A model generated the notes under the pieces. The model saw only the letters and a program-made list of their open reading frames with translations. It did not search any database and was not told where the DNA came from. The position numbers and the translations under genes are program-made. From Paranoxybacillus vitaminiphilus (GTDB taxonomy: Bacteria > Bacillota > Bacilli > Bacillales > Anoxybacillaceae), in assembly GCF_003259935.1 (NCBI RefSeq), contig NZ_QLMH01000006.1, positions 62,001 through 126,000 of the forward strand: a stretch of 64,000 nt of DNA. Direction: 5' to 3'. This document shows, piece after piece, positions 34,579 to 43,147 of this stretch. Position 1 is the stretch's first letter. Each line of letters begins with the position of its first letter.

Positions 34579-34665
34579 TTAATATAAGCACGCACAACCA
34601 ACGATAATTAATAAGATAAACAATACAACGATTAACGCAAAGCCGCCTGCATAACCTGCGCTCAT
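34579..34665 (-). CDS. YjcZ-family sporulation peptide
   Basis: This 28-residue peptide starts MSAGYAGGFALIVVLFILL and has one hydrophobic helix and a short Cys-containing tail. It matches the YjcZ/SscA-like family of tiny sporulation peptides (glycine-rich head, then FALIVVLFILLIIVG). GAAAGGAGG lies 7 bases before the ATG. It lies between a repeat copy and the prsA promoter region. Confidence 0.85.
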   Translation of the reverse strand: MSAGYAGGFALIVVLFILLIIVGCACLY

Positions 34666-34888
34666 CTACAGCACCTCCTTTCGTTGAAGGGAGAGTTCTT
34701 TTGAATATTTAGCGTATTTGATGAACGAGACACTTTATCATATGTAAATTAATGAATTTGCGTATAGGCAAATTACATAGTTGGCAAAAGGAGTAGGAAA
34801 AAATTTTTTTATCTTGAACAAATATGATATAGTTATTGTTGTGATTTTTGTCACGTAAAAAATTTGGAATGTAGGAGTTGTGAAAAGA

Positions 34889-35737
34889 ATGAAAAAGTGG
34901 GTTCTTGCTTTATCGACTGCTGCTTCTCTTTTTGCTTTATCTGCCTGCAATGGCGGAGATTCGGAAGTAATTGTAGAAACAAAAGCAGGCGATATTACAA
35001 AAGAAGAATTTTATAATGTGATGAAAGAGCGCTTTGGAAAAGATGTCATTCGCGACCTTGTGCATGAAAAAGTATTAAGCAAAGAATTTAAAGTAACCGA
35101 TAAAGAGATTGAAAAAGAAATGGAAAAATTAAAAAAAATGTATGGCGCGCAATATGAAATCGCTGTTCAGCAAAACGGCGAGCAAGCCATTAGAGATATG
35201 GTGAAGCTCGATCTTTTACGGCAAAAAGCAGCGATGAAGGATATTAAAGTAACAGAAGAAGAAATGAAAAAGTATTATGACGAATACAAGCCAAAGATAA
35301 AAGCAAGCCATATTTTAGTGGATGATGAAAAAACAGCAAACGAAATTAAAGCAAAGCTTGATAAGGGAGAAGATTTTGCAAAGCTTGCGAAAGAATATTC
35401 TAAAGATCCGGGATCTGCGGAAAAAGGCGGCGATTTAGGATGGTTTGGCTCAGGAGAAATGGTGAAAGAATTTGAAGATGCGGCATATGCGTTAAAAGCA
35501 GGAGAAATCAGCAAACCAGTAAAATCGGAATATGGTTACCACATTATTAAAGTAACCGATAAAGAAAAGAAAAAATCCTTTGAAGAAATGAAAGAAGAAA
35601 TTGAGTGGGAGCTTAAGAAGAGCAAGCTCGATCCTGCGAAAGTTCAGTCTGAAGTGGAAAAATTAGTTAAGAAAGCGGACGTAAAAGTCAATGATGATCA
35701 ATTAAAAGAGGTTTTTGAATCTAGTGAGAAGGAATAA
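34889..35737 (+). CDS. prsA: Foldase lipoprotein PrsA
   Basis: PrsA is a lipid-anchored peptidyl-prolyl isomerase that folds exported proteins. The about 282-residue protein has a lipobox LSAC (Cys about 20) and an N-terminal chaperone region. A parvulin domain (about residues 130-225) contains [36 protein letters not shown] and YGYHIIKV. A charged tail follows. A GTG three codons upstream (34880) is an alternative, but AGGAG is only two bases from it. A terminator follows. Confidence 0.93.
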   Translation: MKKWVLALSTAASLFALSACNGGDSEVIVETKAGDITKEEFYNVMKERFGKDVIRDLVHEKVLSKEFKVTDKEIEKEMEKLKKMYGAQYEIAVQQNGEQAIRDMVKLDLLRQKAAMKDIKVTEEEMKKYYDEYKPKIKASHILVDDEKTANEIKAKLDKGEDFAKLAKEYSKDPGSAEKGGDLGWFGSGEMVKEFEDAAYALKAGEISKPVKSEYGYHIIKVTDKEKKKSFEEMKEEIEWELKKSKLDPAKVQSEVEKLVKKADVKVNDDQLKEVFESSEKE

Positions 35738-35770
35738 CGAGGCTGATTCAGAGCGAGTCATGATTGGATA

Positions 35771-35809
35771 AAAAAGGGATGTCTCATATGTAATAAGACA
35801 TCCCTTTTT
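35771..35809. terminator. Bidirectional terminator between prsA and hit
   Basis: The perfect stem AAAAAGGGATGTCT / AGACATCCCTTTTT has an 11-base loop. Confidence 0.9.
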
Positions 35810-35810
35810 A

Positions 35811-36233
35811 TCATTGAATGGCAGAGTGAATAGCGGAAGCGATTTCCTGCAAGTCTTCAAACGAGTACTGGCTTTGATGCGACTTCCAAACAGCTCCGAA
35901 TCCGTCGCCTTTTCCATAGCGCGGGATTAAATGCATATGGAAATGGAAGACGGTTTGTCCAGCAGGCTCTTTATTGTTGTTTAAAATATTTAATCCAATT
36001 GGTGAAAAGCTTTCATTAATAGCATTCGCAATTTTTGGAACAACGGAAAACAATTTTCCGGCGATTTCCGGTGTAAGTTCAAACACATCTTTTTTATGTA
36101 CCTTTGGTATCACTAATGTATGACCTTTTGTCACTTGGCTAATGTCAAGAAAAGCGATAACATGTTCATCTTCGTATACTTTTGCACACGGAATGTCCCC
36201 ATTGATGATTTTGCAAAAAATGCAATCGCTCAT
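35811..36233 (-). CDS. hit: HIT-family nucleotide-binding protein Hit
   Basis: The 140-residue histidine-triad protein hydrolyses nucleoside phosphoramidates or similar. It has CIFCKIINGDIPCAKVYED at the start, with Cys residues for zinc, and the triad HFHMHLIPR (His97, 99, 101). It is divergent from the ecs operon, as in B. subtilis. GGAAAGGATGAG precedes the ATG. Confidence 0.93.
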   Translation of the reverse strand: MSDCIFCKIINGDIPCAKVYEDEHVIAFLDISQVTKGHTLVIPKVHKKDVFELTPEIAGKLFSVVPKIANAINESFSPIGLNILNNNKEPAGQTVFHFHMHLIPRYGKGDGFGAVWKSHQSQYSFEDLQEIASAIHSAIQ

Positions 36234-36289
36234 TATATCTCATCCTTTCCTTTTCATTTTTTTATTCGTATTGTAACACAAAAAAAGAA

Positions 36290-36322
36290 ACAGAGTGTAC
36301 AGCGGATTTGTGTACACTCTGT
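36290..36322 (-). terminator. Perfect 12-bp inverted repeat upstream of hit
   Basis: ACAGAGTGTACA / TGTACACTCTGT has a 9-base loop. Read on the minus strand it is followed by TTCTTTTTTTG, so it resembles a Rho-independent terminator. As hit starts downstream on that strand, it may be an attenuator in the hit leader, or the end of an unannotated minus-strand RNA from 36.33-36.7 kb. Confidence 0.6.
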
Positions 36323-36351
36323 CTGTGTGAAAAGGGGAAGAGTTTTTATAG

Positions 36352-36676
36352 ATACCTCATTGATAAATGGGATAGGAAGTGAGTTGCTTTCTGCTTAGGT
36401 TGATCATCCCTTTATCATTGCAGGTATTTTTTAAGTCCTACAACTACAATTGATGATCTTTGATGAACACCTCATTTACGAAAGAGTTTTTATAGGCAAC
36501 TGTTGAGAACTTCTAGTGTTTCTCGCGTGCCGTAGACACCTCATTTCAAAAAGTGTGTTCTTAAACTCGCAGTGTTTTGCTCACTTTGTTCAAGATGACC
36601 ATCCCCTGTTTCAGGTAAGGTAAAGAGAAAATGAGTGTGATACTACAGGAAGTAGTCTTTCGTAAACACCTCATTT
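36352..36676. repeat. Four ACACCTCATTT-type motifs in the hit-ecsA intergenic region
   Basis: ATACCTCATT at 36352 and ACACCTCATTT at 36467, 36536 and 36666 recur with varied spacing. A second motif, CATCCCCT or CATCCCTTT, follows three of them, and GAGTTTTTATAG occurs twice (about 36341 and 36484). The segment of about 590 bases between hit and ecsA holds no convincing gene. The motif resembles the anti-Shine-Dalgarno tail of 16S rRNA (CACCTCC). Confidence 0.55.
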
Positions 36677-36823
36677 CAATGTTCAAACATCATCCCCTCT
36701 TCGTTCATTATGATGCCCGGAAATGAAAAGACTATACGGTTTTTTTGCAGATATTTTTGGAAAGGAGCTTCTTGCTTTGATACAATAAAAATAAATCATG
36801 GGATTAGAGAGGATAAAGGAAAT

Positions 36824-37561
36824 ATGACATTGCTTGAAGTGCAAAACCTTTACGGAGGATATACAAATAAAAACGTGCTTGAAGATGTTTCATTTGTTGT
36901 AAACCGGAAGGAAATCGTCGGGCTTATCGGCTTAAACGGAGCCGGGAAAAGCACAACGATCAAACATATTATCGGACTGATGGAACCGAGAAAAGGAACG
37001 GTTTCGATTAATGGAAAGACGTTCGCTGACGATCCGGCTGCCTACCGTTCCCAATTTACGTACATACCGGAAACGCCGATTCTTTACGATGAGTTGACGT
37101 TACAGGAACATTTGGAATTGACAGCGATGGCATACGGCTTAAATAAACACGAATATGAGCAGCGATTAGAGCGGCTGTTAAAAGAATTCCGGATGGAGAA
37201 AAAGTTAAAATGGTTTCCTGCCCATTTTTCGAAAGGCATGAAGCAAAAAGTCATGATTATGTGCGCCTTTTTAATTGAACCTCCTCTTTATATTATCGAC
37301 GAGCCGTTTGTCGGTCTTGATCCGCTTGGGATTCAGTCGCTGCTTGATTTAATAAATGCGATGAAGGAAAGAGGAGCGGGGATTTTAATGTCGACTCATA
37401 TTTTAGCGACAGCCGAGCGGTATTGTGATTCATTTGTCATTCTTCATAATGGAAAAATAAGAGCGAAAGGTACGCTGGAAGAGCTGCGCCAGCAATTTCA
37501 GCTGCCGTCAGCTACACTTGATCAAATTTATATCCAACTGACAAAGGAAGAAGAAGTATGA
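36824..37561 (+). CDS. ecsA: ABC transporter ATPase EcsA
   Basis: EcsA is the ATPase of the Ecs transporter, which affects protein secretion, competence and intramembrane proteolysis. The 245-residue protein (B. subtilis: 247) has Walker A GLNGAGKST, signature-equivalent FSKGMKQK, and Walker B LYIIDEPFVGLDP. The ATG at 36824 has ATAAAGGAAAT upstream; a longer frame back to 36710 lacks a ribosome site. Its end overlaps ecsB by four bases. Confidence 0.93.
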   Translation: MTLLEVQNLYGGYTNKNVLEDVSFVVNRKEIVGLIGLNGAGKSTTIKHIIGLMEPRKGTVSINGKTFADDPAAYRSQFTYIPETPILYDELTLQEHLELTAMAYGLNKHEYEQRLERLLKEFRMEKKLKWFPAHFSKGMKQKVMIMCAFLIEPPLYIIDEPFVGLDPLGIQSLLDLINAMKERGAGILMSTHILATAERYCDSFVILHNGKIRAKGTLEELRQQFQLPSATLDQIYIQLTKEEEV

Positions 37562-38757
37562 TTGATGGCAAGCAGTTATGGAAACAGCGGGTCATTGCTT
37601 ATTTCAACGAACTTAAGCGCTACTTGCGCTATATGCTTAATGACCATCTATTATTTATCTTGTTAATTGGAATTGGTGCAGGTGCCGTTATTTATAAACA
37701 ATGGGTGAATGGATTGCCGCATGATTTCCCATTTGCATTTGTCGTTGCATTGGTTTTGGCGCCGTTTTTAACGCACAGTCCGGTGCAAACACTTTTGAAA
37801 GAAGCAGATCTCGTCTTTTTACTGCCGGCAGAAAAGCAGCTGGGTCCTTATTTTCAACGTGCCTTTCTTTTTAGCCTGATGATGCAAATATATACGCTTC
37901 TTATTGTCATTGCGGCTATTTCGCCTTTGTATATCAAATTTTCACATGTGCCAATTTGGTTTCTATTTATTGTGTTGTTGCTGCTGAAAGTTTGGAACAT
38001 GTGGATGATTTGGAAAGGAAATTACTTTATTGAGCCAATGATGTATCGGTTAAGCTGGGGCGTGCGTTTGCTACTCAATTTCTTATTTATATATTTTTTG
38101 CTTGCCGAAGCGTCTATCGGTTTTACGGCAAGTTTATTCGTGATGATGCTCATATTGCTCGGCTATTTTGCAAAGGCGACAAAGCAAAAAGGATTGAAAT
38201 GGGAACGTCTCATTCATCAAGATGCAAAGCGCATGATGACATTTTACCGCCTTGCGAATTTATTTACTGACGTGCCGCAGCTGAAAGAGCAGGTGAAACG
38301 CCGAAAATGGCTTGATGTATTTTTACCGCTCGTTTCGTATCGTCAAGAAAACACGTTTTTGTATTTATATATGCGGACATTTTTTCGAGCGAGCGACTAT
38401 TTTGGGCTTTATATCCGCCTTATCATTATTGCCTGTCTGCTTATTTATATGGTTCCGTCTAGTTATGGAAAAAGTGCCGTGTTATTGTTTTTTATCTATG
38501 CAACAGGATTTCAGCTGTATACGTTGTCGCGCCATCATCGTACAAAAATGATACTGAAGCTGTATCCGCTTGCAAATGAACAGAAAAAAATCACATTATT
38601 AAGGTTTTTATTTACATTGCTGACCATACAAACGGTCATTTTATCTGTGTTTGTTCTGCTGACAAGCCATTTCCTTGTTGGGATGTTGTCATTTATTAGC
38701 GGAATACTATTTAGTTACCTATTTTTATTTCTATATGCACAAAAAAAATGGAGTTAG
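37558..38757 (+). CDS. ecsB: ABC transporter membrane protein EcsB
   Basis: The 399-residue membrane subunit of Ecs has about ten hydrophobic segments, clustered at residues about 25-180 and 290-399 around a cytoplasmic loop. The start ATGA overlaps the ecsA stop. Length matches B. subtilis EcsB (408). The gene is followed by a damaged ecsC. Confidence 0.92.
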   Translation: MIDGKQLWKQRVIAYFNELKRYLRYMLNDHLLFILLIGIGAGAVIYKQWVNGLPHDFPFAFVVALVLAPFLTHSPVQTLLKEADLVFLLPAEKQLGPYFQRAFLFSLMMQIYTLLIVIAAISPLYIKFSHVPIWFLFIVLLLLKVWNMWMIWKGNYFIEPMMYRLSWGVRLLLNFLFIYFLLAEASIGFTASLFVMMLILLGYFAKATKQKGLKWERLIHQDAKRMMTFYRLANLFTDVPQLKEQVKRRKWLDVFLPLVSYRQENTFLYLYMRTFFRASDYFGLYIRLIIIACLLIYMVPSSYGKSAVLLFFIYATGFQLYTLSRHHRTKMILKLYPLANEQKKITLLRFLFTLLTIQTVILSVFVLLTSHFLVGMLSFISGILFSYLFLFLYAQKKWS

Positions 38758-38823
38758 TGGAAACTTCCATCTTTTTTATCCGTAAATATGACTAAGATGA
38801 CATGACAAAAAGGATGAAATGAG

Positions 38824-39141
38824 ATGGGAACATATGACCAGCTTGTGCATAAAGAGCTTTTCTACTGGAATAAGAAAATGATGCAAAATTCAGGTTTGCT
38901 GCATCGTCTTTCAAAACGAGCACAAACAAAAGTGAATGAATTCATTCCGGAAAAGGTACATCGAGTTGTCACAGAGAGTATGAAAAAAGTGACTCAAGCT
39001 GCGCTTGTGCCGGGAATCGGCGCGGTTGTCGGTGCTGTTGCGAATTATCTTTTACTGGATCATCTTGGCGAAACAGCGATGAACTGTTATCGATTGCGGC
39101 TATTTGCAAAAGAAGGGGTCAACCCAAATACAAAGTGTTAG
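38824..39141 (+). pseudogene. ecsC: EcsC with an in-frame internal deletion
   Basis: The 105-residue frame joins the N-terminal EcsC region (HKELFYWNKKMMQNSGLLHRL, RAQTKVNEFIPEKVHRVVTES) directly to the C-terminal block (VPGIGAVVGAVANYLLLDHL, GETAMNCYRLRLF). Family members are about 230 residues, so roughly 125-130 residues of the middle are missing in frame. The last eight codons and the stop come from an adjoining dispersed repeat. A ribosome site (AATGAG) remains, so a short protein could still be made. The deletion is inferred from my memory of the EcsC family. Confidence 0.7.
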
Positions 39142-39246
39142 ACCCCACAGTCATAATATAGGGTACTTAATGAGTGTGTAGCTCATTAAATACTTTGTAT
39201 TATGTGTGAGGGCAGGGCAGACATTTATGGACAAGACCCATTTTTA
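39113..39246 (+). repeat. Dispersed inverted repeat, copy 11
   Basis: AAGGGGTCAACCCA forms the left end and ACAAGACCCATTTTT the right, with arms AAGTGTTAGACCCCAC and GTGAGGGCAGGGCAGACATT. The core has CATAATATAG / TTGTATTATG and an inner TTAATGAG / CTCATTAA hairpin. The left end encodes the final codons of ecsC. The following 39247-39435 has no gene. Confidence 0.85.
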
Positions 39247-39435
39247 TTTAGATATCTCAGTGAAACAATGTTGTTGATTTTTTACTACTGTTGAACCTAT
39301 TCCAATCGTTGAGAAAAAGACCTGTTTATCGGTTCAATTGCGTCAACGTTGTGCCACATCAGCATGATTCGCTGAATAAGTCATTTTTCTAACAATTTCA
39401 TTATCATTATTACATTTCCTTCATTGCCGAAATGA

Positions 39436-39478
39436 TTGACAATTTGATAAAATTTATTTAACATACCCACATAGGTAT
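39436..39478 (+). promoter_or_regulatory. Promoter with overlapping CsoR/CstR-like operator
   Basis: TTGACA and TAACAT are 17 bases apart. The imperfect palindrome ATACCCACATAGGTAT (39463-39478) overlaps the -10 and resembles operators of CsoR-family sulfur/copper sensors (ATACC...GGTAT). The downstream gene is a rhodanese, a common CstR-regulon member, so per-sulfide control is inferred. Confidence 0.55.
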
Positions 39479-39490
39479 AAAAGGAGGGGT

Positions 39491-39865
39491 ATGATGGAAA
39501 GCTTGATGATAAACGGAATTTTAATTGTTTTATTAGCATACTTCTTTATTACAAAAATTCTTCCGCCTAAAGGAGCTAAGCAAATTACGATAGAAGATTT
39601 AAAACAGCTGCTTGCAAGTAAAAACAACTGCCAGTTTATCGATGTAAGAACACCGATGGAATATAAAGCGCGCCGCATTAAAGAGTTTAAAAATATCCCA
39701 TTGAATGAATTAAGTTCGCGGCTAGATGAACTAAATAAAGAGAAAGAAATTGTTGTCATTTGTCAAAGCGGCATGCGAAGCAATCAAGCAACTAAATTGC
39801 TTGTAAAGCACGGATTTAAAAACGTAACAAATGTAAAAGGCGGAATGAATGCGTGGAATGGATAA
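39491..39865 (+). CDS. Membrane-anchored rhodanese-like protein
   Basis: The 124-residue protein has an N-terminal membrane helix (about residues 5-22) and one rhodanese domain. The domain contains FIDVRTPMEYKARRIKEFKNIPLN and the active loop CQSGMRS, with Cys about 94, which accepts sulfane sulfur. AAGGAGGGGT lies before ATGATG, so either ATG may serve. A terminator follows. The promoter overlaps a CsoR/CstR-like palindrome. Confidence 0.88.
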   Translation: MMESLMINGILIVLLAYFFITKILPPKGAKQITIEDLKQLLASKNNCQFIDVRTPMEYKARRIKEFKNIPLNELSSRLDELNKEKEIVVICQSGMRSNQATKLLVKHGFKNVTNVKGGMNAWNG

Positions 39866-39873
39866 GACAAAAG

Positions 39874-39906
39874 CATCCAACTGAAATAGTTGGGTGTTTT
39901 TGTTTT
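39874..39906 (+). terminator. Terminator after the rhodanese gene
   Basis: CATCCAACT / AGTTGGGTG stem with a 5-base loop, then TTTTTGTTTT. Confidence 0.8.
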
Positions 39907-39948
39907 GTGAATGATGATAAATATTTGATGGGCAAAGGAAGATGAAAA

Positions 39949-40590
39949 ATGAGTAAGATTTTCACTAAAAAACGAATTGTTTTTTTCGTTATTAGTGTGT
40001 TTGTTTCGCTTTGGATAATTGGTTCATTGCAGTTAGGTAAAGAACTGTGGCTTGACCAATTTTCGTTCACCGCTGATAAAAATTCTCTTATGTATAGTGT
40101 ATGTACTTTTATTACATTTTTTGGTTCGGAATGGGGGATTATTGCTGTCGGACTTATTTGGCTGTTCATTTTAGTATGGAGAAAAGATTACATAGCGATA
40201 GCAGTTACTCTAATCAGCGTCATTGGCGGCAATGAACTTAATGAATGGATGAAAGAGCTGTTTGCCAGAGAACGACCGCTAACAAACATATTGGAAGAGG
40301 GATATAGTTTTCCAAGCGGGCATGCGATGGTAGGATTCATTTTTTATGGTTTTATCGCGTATCTTTGTTATACTCATATCCCTGCAATGAAATATTTTGC
40401 CCGTTTTCTTGTTTTATTTATTTTTCTTATCGGCATAAGCCGAGTGGTGTTAGGCGTCCATTATTTATCAGATGTCATTGGTGGATTTGCGCTTGGGTAT
40501 ATATATTTGTTTTTCTGTGTTTTCCTTTACGAAAAAGCAAACCGTAGAGCAAAACTTTCTGCCAATCAAGAACGAGGTGTACAGATGTGA
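39949..40590 (+). CDS. PAP2-family membrane phosphatase
   Basis: The 213-residue protein has about six helices and all three motifs of the PAP2 superfamily: KELFARERP, PSGHAM and SRVVLGVHYLSD. Such enzymes dephosphorylate undecaprenyl pyrophosphate or phosphatidic/phosphatidylglycerol phosphates at the outer membrane face. The substrate cannot be set from sequence. The stop lies inside a hairpin. Confidence 0.88.
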   Translation: MSKIFTKKRIVFFVISVFVSLWIIGSLQLGKELWLDQFSFTADKNSLMYSVCTFITFFGSEWGIIAVGLIWLFILVWRKDYIAIAVTLISVIGGNELNEWMKELFARERPLTNILEEGYSFPSGHAMVGFIFYGFIAYLCYTHIPAMKYFARFLVLFIFLIGISRVVLGVHYLSDVIGGFALGYIYLFFCVFLYEKANRRAKLSANQERGVQM

Positions 40591-40601
40591 TTGTACACCT
40601 C
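40574..40601. terminator. Hairpin at the end of the PAP2 gene
   Basis: The perfect 10-bp stem GAGGTGTACA / TGTACACCTC has an 8-base loop between convergent genes. No long T-run follows, so termination is only probable. Confidence 0.5.
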
Positions 40602-40607
40602 ATTTGT

Positions 40608-42014
40608 CTAAATAAAGAACATCGCTGCAATCGTTGTCACGGTTAATCCGATCGTCACAGGAAGAAGATTGCGTCGCGCTAATTCAAACGGGTCAACACC
40701 GCAAATGGCTGCTGCCGGGATAAGCGCCCAAGGAACAAGTGTCCCGCCTCCGACCCAAATCGCAGCAATCTGACCTAATGCTGTCAATGTAGCTGCGCCT
40801 GCTCCAATGGCGGTTGCGAACAATTTAGCAATCGAGCCAGCCAAGGAAATGCCGGAAAATCCCGAGCCGTCCAACCCGGTGATCGCACCGACTCCTGCTA
40901 ATGTAACGGCGCCGATTTCTTTATTTAACGGAACAAGATGCGCAAGTGCTATCCCTAGATCATTTACGATTCCTTGTGATGTTTTCGGCAAGTATTCACC
41001 GATAACTTTGATAAAACCGACATCTCCTAAGTAGAAAAATGCTGCGATGGGAATAACAGGCCCAAACACTTTGAATCCGAATTGAAAACCTTCAATTAAA
41101 TAGTTTGTTGTTTCTTCTAATCCTTTATGTTTATGGGCAAGAAGAGCAATCATAATCAAAATAAATATCGATGTTCCTCCAACTAACGCTGTTGCGTCGC
41201 CGCCTTGCAAATTTAAATAGTACATTGTAGCAACATCAACGGCAAACAACAATGGAATGATAAAAGCAAGCCATTTTTTGGATGCTTTTGATAATAGATA
41301 AGATTGCTTTTCATGGAAATCGGTGAATTTGTTTGCAGTCAGCTGCTCATTCATTTCTATTGCTAATTTTCCCTTTTTCATATCTCGGCGTAAAAGAAGG
41401 AAGGCAACCGTTACGGTAACAATTCCCATGATAAAAACGAGAGGAACGCTCGCGGAAATAACTTCGGAGACAGATAGGCCCGCTGCATCAGCAGTTAATT
41501 TTGGCGCGGCTTGAATGATGAAATCGCCAGATAGAGCAATGCCGTGGCCAAATAAATTCATCGCCATTGCCACGCCTAATGCCGGCAAGCCGACACGAAG
41601 GGCAACAGGCAGCAATACCGCTCCCATTAAGGCAACAGCTGGTGAAGGCCAGAAAAACCAAGAAATGACCATCATAAGCAATCCAATTGTCCAATAAGCT
41701 AATGCTGGCGTTCGGATTAATTTTGTAAAAGGAGAGATCATGACATCATTAATTCCGGTAACGGTTAACACTTTACTCATCGCAACGATAATGGAGATGA
41801 CAAGTATGGTTGGCAGCAACTCTGTAATGGCAAAAATAAAGCTGTTAAAAATGCTGCTAATAGAAGCGCTTAATGAGTGTGTCGCTGTGAACGTTAATAA
41901 AAAGATTCCGGCAATGCAAATGAATGATGTATCTTTTCGCATAATCATAAAGCTGATAATCAGCAAAATGAAGGTAATGTAAATCCAATGTAATACTGTT
42001 AATTCGATACCCAT
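40608..42014 (-). CDS. Predicted multi-helix ion or organic-acid transporter
   Basis: The 468-residue integral membrane protein has about 11-12 hydrophobic helices with Gly/Ala-rich blocks (NLFGHGIALSGDFII, GVGAITGLDGSGFSGISLAG). This resembles the ion-transporter superfamily that includes gluconate and NhaC/DcuC-type carriers. The substrate is not identifiable. The ATG at 42014 follows GAGGAGG; an upstream frame to 42044 would translate the ribosome site. Bases 42015-42170 hold no gene. Confidence 0.7.
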   Translation of the reverse strand: MGIELTVLHWIYITFILLIISFMIMRKDTSFICIAGIFLLTFTATHSLSASISSIFNSFIFAITELLPTILVISIIVAMSKVLTVTGINDVMISPFTKLIRTPALAYWTIGLLMMVISWFFWPSPAVALMGAVLLPVALRVGLPALGVAMAMNLFGHGIALSGDFIIQAAPKLTADAAGLSVSEVISASVPLVFIMGIVTVTVAFLLLRRDMKKGKLAIEMNEQLTANKFTDFHEKQSYLLSKASKKWLAFIIPLLFAVDVATMYYLNLQGGDATALVGGTSIFILIMIALLAHKHKGLEETTNYLIEGFQFGFKVFGPVIPIAAFFYLGDVGFIKVIGEYLPKTSQGIVNDLGIALAHLVPLNKEIGAVTLAGVGAITGLDGSGFSGISLAGSIAKLFATAIGAGAATLTALGQIAAIWVGGGTLVPWALIPAAAICGVDPFELARRNLLPVTIGLTVTTIAAMFFI

Positions 42015-42174
42015 ATCGTTTTCCTCCTCATCGATATCATCCATTAGTGCCTGTGATAATGGCCTAACTGATGTAATACAGAATATGAATGGAGAAATAA
42101 GATGTGAAAACTTTCGGAGACTGATAGGGCATTGTAGAATAAAGGAATATTTCCACAGAAATGGTCACAAAAAA

Positions 42175-42205
42175 GAAAAATGCCGCTCTTTTTTGAGACG
42201 GCATT
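42175..42205 (-). terminator. Terminator after hmoB
   Basis: On the minus strand AATGCCG / CGGCATT is followed by TTTTCTTTTTTG. Confidence 0.8.
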
Positions 42206-42210
42206 GACGA

Positions 42211-42717
42211 TTAATTTTGTTTAGGGATGATATAAGTTGTAACATAGGAAGGACGGGGAAAAATGGTTTTCTGCTGGTCCATTTCCTCTTGTTTTCCGCG
42301 TTTTTGATGTGCTTTTTCATACGCTTTTGATTGCTGCCAATCTTTGAAGTGTTTCTCGCTTTCCCATAATGTCATAATAATGTATGTATCGTTAGACAAC
42401 GGACGTAATACTCGGATCGCTACAAATCCAGGCGCTTTTTCAATTAATCTTGCTCGCTGGTTAAAGCGATATTCAAAGATAGGTCTCCCTTCATCTGTGA
42501 CAGGGATGTTGTTGCATACAGCAAACTTGCCGCCAAAGTCACCTACAGAATCAAGCACTTCGTATTCGCGCGGCTCATTAAATACAGATTTTCCTGCCGT
42601 TTCATGAAGTAAAATGGCGGAATCTTCATTTTCAAGCAATAACATTTTTTCGGCAGGATAGTTGTTTTTTAATTTTGTTAAGTAGTCGGTTGTTCCAGCT
42701 GTGATATACATCTTCAT
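42211..42717 (-). CDS. hmoB: Haem-degrading monooxygenase HmoB-like
   Basis: The 168-residue protein has an N-terminal domain of about 60 residues and a C-terminal ABM/IsdG-like fold. The C-terminal part contains NQRARLIEKAPGFVAIRVL and the TLWESEKHFKDWQQS block seen in HmoB (YhgC) of B. subtilis. HmoB opens the haem ring to release iron. It is located just upstream of and divergent from hemEHY, the same context as in B. subtilis. AGGAGGGG precedes the ATG. Confidence 0.87.
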   Translation of the reverse strand: MKMYITAGTTDYLTKLKNNYPAEKMLLLENEDSAILLHETAGKSVFNEPREYEVLDSVGDFGGKFAVCNNIPVTDEGRPIFEYRFNQRARLIEKAPGFVAIRVLRPLSNDTYIIMTLWESEKHFKDWQQSKAYEKAHQKRGKQEEMDQQKTIFPRPSYVTTYIIPKQN

Positions 42718-42978
42718 GCTTTACTCAGCCCCTCCTTATTGTGTCTTAAATACCATTATAAAACAGACTGACAAAAATACTATTATTCATACTCACATTC
42801 CTGAACAATTCTTTATCCTAATGTTATAGTTTTTGAAGTCATTGTTGTTTATTAAGCAGAATATAAGAGATTTACGGCTAATAATCGTCGATTTTTTGAA
42901 ACTTTATGTTATTCTCTATACATTAGTGAAGGAAACTTGTATAGTTGTATTTGGGAGAAACTTTGCTCGTTTTAAGCT

Positions 42979-43105
42979 ATGAGGCTGACCCAAAAGTAAG
43001 TGTCAGACCCCACAACCATCATACTTATACGACATAATAATGGATAAAAACACGATCACATTGTGAGTTATGCGTGAGGTCAGACACTTATGGGTTAGCC
43101 CTTTA
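42979..43105 (+). repeat. Dispersed inverted repeat, copy 12
   Basis: GAGGCTGACCCA and ATGGGTTAGCCC form the ends and AAGTGTCAGACCCCACAA with GTGAGGTCAGACACTT the arms. ACGACATAATAATGGATAAA lies in the core. It sits between the likely hemE promoter region and the hemE start, so it may lie within the hemEHY leader. The 260 bases upstream (42718-42978) contain no gene. Confidence 0.9.
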
Positions 43106-43147
43106 TTTTATATTAACTAGGTAAGATCTTTGGAAAGGCGGATGAAC

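Noticed and set aside
36340-36680. Possible CRISPR-like array between hit and ecsA
   Set aside because: The repeated motif is only about 11 bases, spacing is irregular (61-130), and no cas gene is in the window.
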